This document shows, piece after piece, positions 59,562 through 64,000 of a stretch of DNA of 64,000 nt. The notes below the pieces were generated by a model. The model made no database searches. It saw nothing but the letters and a program-made list of their open reading frames with translations, and had not been told where the DNA came from. Within the stretch, counting starts at the first letter, position 1. Each line of letters starts with the position of its first letter. Made by a program: the position numbers and the translations under genes. The stretch is from an uncultured Bacillota bacterium (lineage in GTDB: Bacteria; Bacillota_I; Bacilli_A; RFN20; CAG-631): NCBI GenBank assembly GCA_902491575.1, contig CABUID010000011.1, positions 3,449 through 67,448 on the forward strand, written 5' to 3'.

Positions 59562-62207
59562 TTAACCTATAAGAACAAATCCATATCCATCGCCATTATC
59601 CTTTACATATGCAATGTATTTTTGTCCAGAAATTAAATTATCTAATGATAAAGAGGAAGAAATTTGATTTTGATTATAAATATTTTCATTTACTTGATAA
59701 ACTTTTAAACTTTTAGAAGTTAATTCACGTTGTGCATCCATTAAATCAACTTGTATTTCAAAATCATCTTTATTGTTCAATGGAAATGTTGCATGAATGA
59801 CAGGAGAGAATGTATGGCATTTAACAACATTGTTTTCAAATGTTAATTCCTTAATAAAAGCTTCACCATTACATTTATACCCATTAATAATGTGAGAAAC
59901 AGCATAAGATTTTGTTTCAACAAATTGATAACAATTTAATATTTCATATACAAATCGATTATCATTAATTTGCTTTTTAACACACGCATTTCCATCTGTA
60001 TGACCACAAAATACAAATGAAACATTATCATTAGGAACAACGATTTCATCATAAATTTGTTGTGCTTGAACATTTTTATCGAGTTCACCTTCTGCAGTAA
60101 GGTAAGCATGAGTAGCAATAATTGCATTACGATGACGATAAGTTTTTAAAACTTGATTAGCCCATTGAATGGTTTGTGGTTTAGCCTCTACTCCAAACCC
60201 TAAATATAAAACAATAAAATCGTATTGTCCAATAGTGATTAAATCATAATGACATTCATTATCATTGAGTGCTCCACCATAAACTAAATGATTATTATAT
60301 CTTTTTACTCCAAAATATTGGCTGAAATAAGAATAATCCACAGCCGATATTGCTGTACCAACATCATGATTACCGGCACTTACACCATAAGGAACATTCG
60401 CATTATCTAGAATTTCAAAAGCTACTGTTGCTTTTTTCCATTCAGCGATAGCAGATTCTTTATAACTTGGCGGATTATCTACAATATCTCCCGTATGAAC
60501 CAAATAACTCATCTGATCATTTTGATATTCATCCACGATATATTCCATCAATTCTGAATACATATAATTGATATCTGTAAATTCTACTTTTGGTAAATAT
60601 TGCGTATCAGAAGACCAAAGTATACGATTAGAACCATTATTGACATATAAAGGAGTGACTCTTAATTTTAAAGAATGATTACTTACATAATTTTGTGGAT
60701 GAATGACAAAATTAATCAATCGATTTGAATTTGTCATAGTAATCGTTTCATAAGCATTCTTTGTAGGGTTGAAAGCTTCAATTAATAACCTTTCCCCATT
60801 CATCGTTTCGCCTTGGTAACTTAAATATAAATCTTTATTTGCGTCTTTAACTTCAACTGTAAATTCATCATAAGGAATAGAGGTTGAACTTGTTTGTTTT
60901 TGATTAATTGGGTGAAGTGAAGTATAATTTACTTCATCTGCACTAAATACTTTTAAAGATAAATCACTATCATATGGAGTATGAATACTTAAATCATTTT
61001 GCTCAGCTTTTATTTCAATGGTATCTGCATTCGCCAGTATAATAAAATTTCGGTCATAAAAAGTTTCATTTCCAGCATAATCAGAAGCATAGATTGCTAA
61101 ATGATGCTGACCTGGGTTAAAAGTAGATAAATTAATTTTTTTATTATCTATTACTTGACCATCGATTCGAATGCTTTGGCTAGAAACGCCACTTGCTTTA
61201 TCCAATATATCGCTTTCAATAACAAAATGATTATTGGTTAACTGATAGTCAGTCATATTCGTCATCACTTCAGGCCCGTTATTATCAAAATAAACATTAT
61301 TTTGCAATACAACTTGCGTATCATCATATAAAGAAACAGTATATTTACCTTCTTTATATTGTGTAGTATCTATTTGATAAGTGGATAAAGAACCAGGGGT
61401 ATAGCATTCAAAATAATAATCAATTTGGAAAGGAATATCTAAACGTGGATTACTACTTTTATCGACAGATAAACTACCACCCCATCCATCTCCTATCCAA
61501 TAGAATTGATCATCTACTTGTTGAATTTCATAAGTCACATATTCTTTTGAATCGATGGCTTTTGGCTTATAAATAACCAATTTAGATGGCTTTATAATTT
61601 CTCCAGTAGGATATTGCATGGCTACATTGGCAATTTGGAAATCATCCCCACCACCATTCAATCCGCCATGTACACTATTTTTATCATAAGATTTATTATT
61701 AGCATAAACTTGTCCAATGGTTAAAGAGAAAACATTCATTCCATCATCTATATTTGCATTAGGAATATCTACTCCTTTTGTGTCATCGGATGGTAAAGCA
61801 CCCATAGATACATCATTAAATGTAATGGCATTGTAAGCATGTTCAATCGTATCACTATGACATGGATAAACCGTGCTTAAATCATAAATAATTTTTGCAT
61901 CATAATTTACTTTCTTTTCTTTTTCAATTAAGTTATTTTCAATTTTTAAACTTAAATTTCTATCTTCAAGTTGACTTCCTACCGTAAAAGACATGGTACC
62001 TTTGAAAGCATTGTCTTCTTGAAAAGGCCACATGTATTGTTCATTTTCAATGATATCTCGATTCATCGTATCTTCGCTTGAATTGGAAGGAATTTGACTC
62101 TCATTATTTGTAGAACTTAAACTATCTGTATTTTTGTTTCCATTACAAGAAGACAAAATAGCTATTAAAAATATAAACGTAAAATTTTTTAAATTTTTCT
62201 TTTTCAT
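59562..62207 (-). CDS. Large lipoprotein metallophosphoesterase with Ig-like domains
   Basis: 881 residues from ATG 62207 (AGGTGAT upstream). Lipoprotein signal with C21 in LSSC. Residues about 50-300 are a beta-rich, surface-type domain; about 300-400 is an Ig-like module with DKASGVSSQSI and ASDYAGNETFYD. The C-terminal half holds calcineurin-like phosphoesterase motifs: WSSDTQY (D), LVHTGDIVD (GD), SAGNHDVG (GNHD), ATHAYL (H) and FVFCGHTDGN (GHxD/H). Sites complete. The Ig and beta modules may bind cell wall or host glycan. Exact substrate open. Confidence 0.88.
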   Translation of the reverse strand: MKKKNLKNFTFIFLIAILSSCNGNKNTDSLSSTNNESQIPSNSSEDTMNRDIIENEQYMWPFQEDNAFKGTMSFTVGSQLEDRNLSLKIENNLIEKEKKVNYDAKIIYDLSTVYPCHSDTIEHAYNAITFNDVSMGALPSDDTKGVDIPNANIDDGMNVFSLTIGQVYANNKSYDKNSVHGGLNGGGDDFQIANVAMQYPTGEIIKPSKLVIYKPKAIDSKEYVTYEIQQVDDQFYWIGDGWGGSLSVDKSSNPRLDIPFQIDYYFECYTPGSLSTYQIDTTQYKEGKYTVSLYDDTQVVLQNNVYFDNNGPEVMTNMTDYQLTNNHFVIESDILDKASGVSSQSIRIDGQVIDNKKINLSTFNPGQHHLAIYASDYAGNETFYDRNFIILANADTIEIKAEQNDLSIHTPYDSDLSLKVFSADEVNYTSLHPINQKQTSSTSIPYDEFTVEVKDANKDLYLSYQGETMNGERLLIEAFNPTKNAYETITMTNSNRLINFVIHPQNYVSNHSLKLRVTPLYVNNGSNRILWSSDTQYLPKVEFTDINYMYSELMEYIVDEYQNDQMSYLVHTGDIVDNPPSYKESAIAEWKKATVAFEILDNANVPYGVSAGNHDVGTAISAVDYSYFSQYFGVKRYNNHLVYGGALNDNECHYDLITIGQYDFIVLYLGFGVEAKPQTIQWANQVLKTYRHRNAIIATHAYLTAEGELDKNVQAQQIYDEIVVPNDNVSFVFCGHTDGNACVKKQINDNRFVYEILNCYQFVETKSYAVSHIINGYKCNGEAFIKELTFENNVVKCHTFSPVIHATFPLNNKDDFEIQVDLMDAQRELTSKSLKVYQVNENIYNQNQISSSLSLDNLISGQKYIAYVKDNGDGYGFVLIG

Positions 62208-62289
62208 ATGCATCACCTAAGATTATTTTAACACAAAGCTTTTTTTACAGCAAGAAATTCTAAAAAAAGAACTAAATGAATGTTCTTTT

Positions 62290-63531
62290 TTATAATTTAT
62301 AATGAATTTCTTGTACTTGCCCGTCATTTAGCCTTGACTTTTCAGCAGCAAAAGCCATTTCATGTGACATAACCGATTCGTGAATACTTGTTAGACGTAT
62401 CGATTTTTGATTCGTTAAAAGATAATCAATCAATTCAGCGAACATAATTCTATCTCCTCCGCCATGTCCTACAAAGTCATCTGTATAATCGCGAATATCT
62501 ACTTGTCTTTCAGAATTATCTAAAAAATGGTAAACTTTAAACATTTTTTCTTCAAAATTACCTTCAATACAACCTTTACTTCCCATGACTTTAATATCCC
62601 GATAACACCAACGTGTAAATGCATTCATGGTATGACTTGCCGTCGTTTTATCTTCAAATTCGATATTAACAACTTGATGATCAACTACATCATTATCACA
62701 TTTGAAAACACAACGAGAATATTGTGATTTATTTAAAAAATGAATAATTTTTTCATCGGATAAATCATCCCCAACCATTGGTCTTAACCATTCTTTATTA
62801 TTTAAATAAAAACGATAGGCATTAAATGCACATTCCTCTTTACAAGAACAATCTGTACAATAATCACTGGAATTCAAAGGGTTATTTTCTTTTTTTAAAT
62901 AAGATCGATCTCCAAATGAAGAAATTTTCGTGATATTTTTACCCATTAACCAATAAATTAAATCCATATCATGAGAACATTTTGTCAAAATCATAGGGCC
63001 TGTTTCCTTAGAATTTCGCCAATTTCCTCTAACATAACTATGGGCTTGATGCCAGTAAGAAACATTTTCAGTTGTATTGATATTGATGATTTCACCAATT
63101 TCGCCAGAATCAATAATTTCTTTAATCATACGATAAAAAAGAGTATATCTTAAAACATAAGTAACAATAACTTTTAAGTTTTTTTCTTTAGCTAATTGAT
63201 TGAGTTCTTGAACTTCCTTTAAATTATTTGAAATCGGTTTTTCAAGCAAAATATTGTAACCCAATTCTAATGCTTTTTTTGCATGTTGAAAATGATATTG
63301 ATCCATCGAACAAATCAAAACTAAATCCAAAGGAAGATGTGCATTATAAAAATCTTCAACATTATCATAAACATAAGAAACATGGTTCGCAGCAATCGAA
63401 TCTTTAAGTTCTTTTGCACGAATATCACATATTGCTACATATTCAATTTTATCGAGCATATCCTTAATAAAAGAAGAATATAATCTCCCTCTATTTCCAT
63501 ATCCAATCAGTCCAATTTTCACTTTTTCCAT
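62290..63531 (-). CDS. Gfo/Idh/MocA-family oxidoreductase
   Basis: 413 residues (ATG 63531; GTG at 63540 and ATG at 63537 are alternative starts). NAD-binding KIGLIGYGNRGRLYSSF, then LLEKPIS (EKP, catalytic Lys region) and GPMILTKCSHDMDLIYWLMG (proton donor histidine region). A Cys cluster CTDCSCKEECAFNAYRFYL near residue 230 is a known feature of a Bacillota subgroup. Acts on a sugar or sugar acid with NAD(P). Promoter at 63549-63577. Stands alone; substrate unknown. Confidence 0.93.
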   Translation of the reverse strand: MEKVKIGLIGYGNRGRLYSSFIKDMLDKIEYVAICDIRAKELKDSIAANHVSYVYDNVEDFYNAHLPLDLVLICSMDQYHFQHAKKALELGYNILLEKPISNNLKEVQELNQLAKEKNLKVIVTYVLRYTLFYRMIKEIIDSGEIGEIININTTENVSYWHQAHSYVRGNWRNSKETGPMILTKCSHDMDLIYWLMGKNITKISSFGDRSYLKKENNPLNSSDYCTDCSCKEECAFNAYRFYLNNKEWLRPMVGDDLSDEKIIHFLNKSQYSRCVFKCDNDVVDHQVVNIEFEDKTTASHTMNAFTRWCYRDIKVMGSKGCIEGNFEEKMFKVYHFLDNSERQVDIRDYTDDFVGHGGGDRIMFAELIDYLLTNQKSIRLTSIHESVMSHEMAFAAEKSRLNDGQVQEIHYKL

Positions 63532-63548
63532 ATTCATCACCGAAAGTA

Positions 63549-63577
63549 ATTATATACTTGATTTTACTAATTGACAA
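63549..63577 (-). promoter_or_regulatory. Sigma-A promoter of the Gfo/Idh gene
   Basis: TTGTCA (63577-63572), 17-base spacer, TATAAT (63554-63549). Near-consensus. Confidence 0.7.
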
Positions 63578-64000
63578 GATGATTAAAAGTAGTTTTTATC
63601 CGAATCCATCCTCTTCAAGTTAAGAAAGGCATTGAAGGATTCAAAATACACATTCAATCATCATCTTGCAGAATAATTTTAATTGAATTCAATCATGATT
63701 ATCTTAAATCATTTCAAAAATAAAAAGGGGATTGAATTGGAATATAAAAAAAGAATGTTAAGAAACTAAAATTCTTAGCAATCTTTTTAAACCTTTTATT
63801 GATTAAAAAGTCATTTTATAAATAATGTCTTTGTTGTACGAAATAGCTGCACAACATTTTTATAAGTTTCAGTAGGTTTGTGAGCAAAAGACGATGTTTT
63901 TCACTCAAAGATGATAAAAGTCCGACAACTCTGCCGGACTTGTGTTTTTCATTTCTATATATTTAATTGTTTGTTTCTATGGGTTCACGGATTTGAATTC
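63578..64000. other. Right-end non-coding region with hairpins
   Basis: About 420 bases without a supportable gene. A hairpin gttaagaa/ttcttagc at about 63757-63780 with T-run on the minus strand may be a terminator for a gene beyond the window. A second hairpin aagtccg/cggactt lies at about 63918-63941. A 29-codon frame on the minus strand (ending TTKTLFIK near 63815) is too short to name. Confidence 0.4.

Noticed and set aside
63800..63910. Possible transposase tail at the right end
   Set aside because: Only 29 codons are open and I cannot match them to any family.

Overview
The window looks like chromosome from a low-GC, Gram-positive anaerobe of the Bacillota. The base composition is very AT-rich, ribosome binding sites are strong AGGAGG types, and surface proteins are anchored as lipoproteins. 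It carries an Rnf complex, a tmRNA and HU. The gene set resembles Erysipelotrichia or neighbouring Bacilli from the gut, but the sequence alone does not fix the taxon. TGA is a stop codon here (for example the ATGA overlap at 32047-32050), so the genetic code is 11 and not the Mycoplasma code.

Region 1 (1-6974, minus strand) is a tight seven-gene operon. Two secreted proteins with SipW-class signal peptides are followed by an ER/SipW-type Ser-His signal peptidase, a membrane-anchored McrB-like AAA+ ATPase, a DUF2357/McrC-like protein with a zinc ribbon, and an ABC ATPase with its permease. Gaps run from an overlap to about 20 bases. I know of no named system with this composition, and it is one of the two best candidates for something new.

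Region 2 (7.2-30.7 kb) is ordinary chromosome. It holds a glycerophosphodiesterase, lipases, a metallophosphoesterase, a lipoprotein phosphodiesterase with a lectin-like tail, HU, two XRE regulators with extra domains, and a TetR/PlsC divergent pair. It also holds DegV, a polysaccharide deacetylase, GltS, and two K+ uptake systems (KtrAB-like and TrkAH) back to back. A penicillin-binding-type serine hydrolase and a DUF3781 protein close the region.

Region 3 (about 30.8-42.2 kb) behaves like an accessory island ending at the tmRNA gene. Its intact core is a four-gene operon: a small membrane protein, a STAND/NB-ARC ATPase with TPR repeats, a 957-residue fusion of Gfo/Idh-type oxidoreductase, HAD phosphatase and NUDIX hydrolase, and a lactate/malate-dehydrogenase-like protein. 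The rest is decay: small ORFs, frameshifted fragments, a serine recombinase with in-frame stops, and a zinc-finger repeat protein with an internal stop directly next to the tmRNA terminator. This is the second candidate system.

Region 4 (42.2-58.4 kb, minus strand) starts with ssrA and its promoter, a GNAT protein and a large membrane protein. It continues with an electron-transfer cluster: rnfCDGEA, a small Cys-rich membrane protein, a very short RnfB, a lipoprotein ApbE flavin transferase, a NusG-II-domain protein, a Gx-type membrane protein, a PplA-like lipoprotein, a second ApbE and an OppA-like lipoprotein. Rnf would pass electrons across the membrane, ApbE proteins would attach FMN, and the PplA-like lipoprotein could carry electrons outward, as in flavin-based extracellular electron transfer of Listeria. 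RnfD carries an extra FMN-binding domain and RnfB lacks its ferredoxin domains.

Region 5 (58.5-64 kb) holds a PAP2 phosphatase, a large lipoprotein metallophosphoesterase, a Gfo/Idh oxidoreductase, and a final stretch with hairpins and no recognisable gene.
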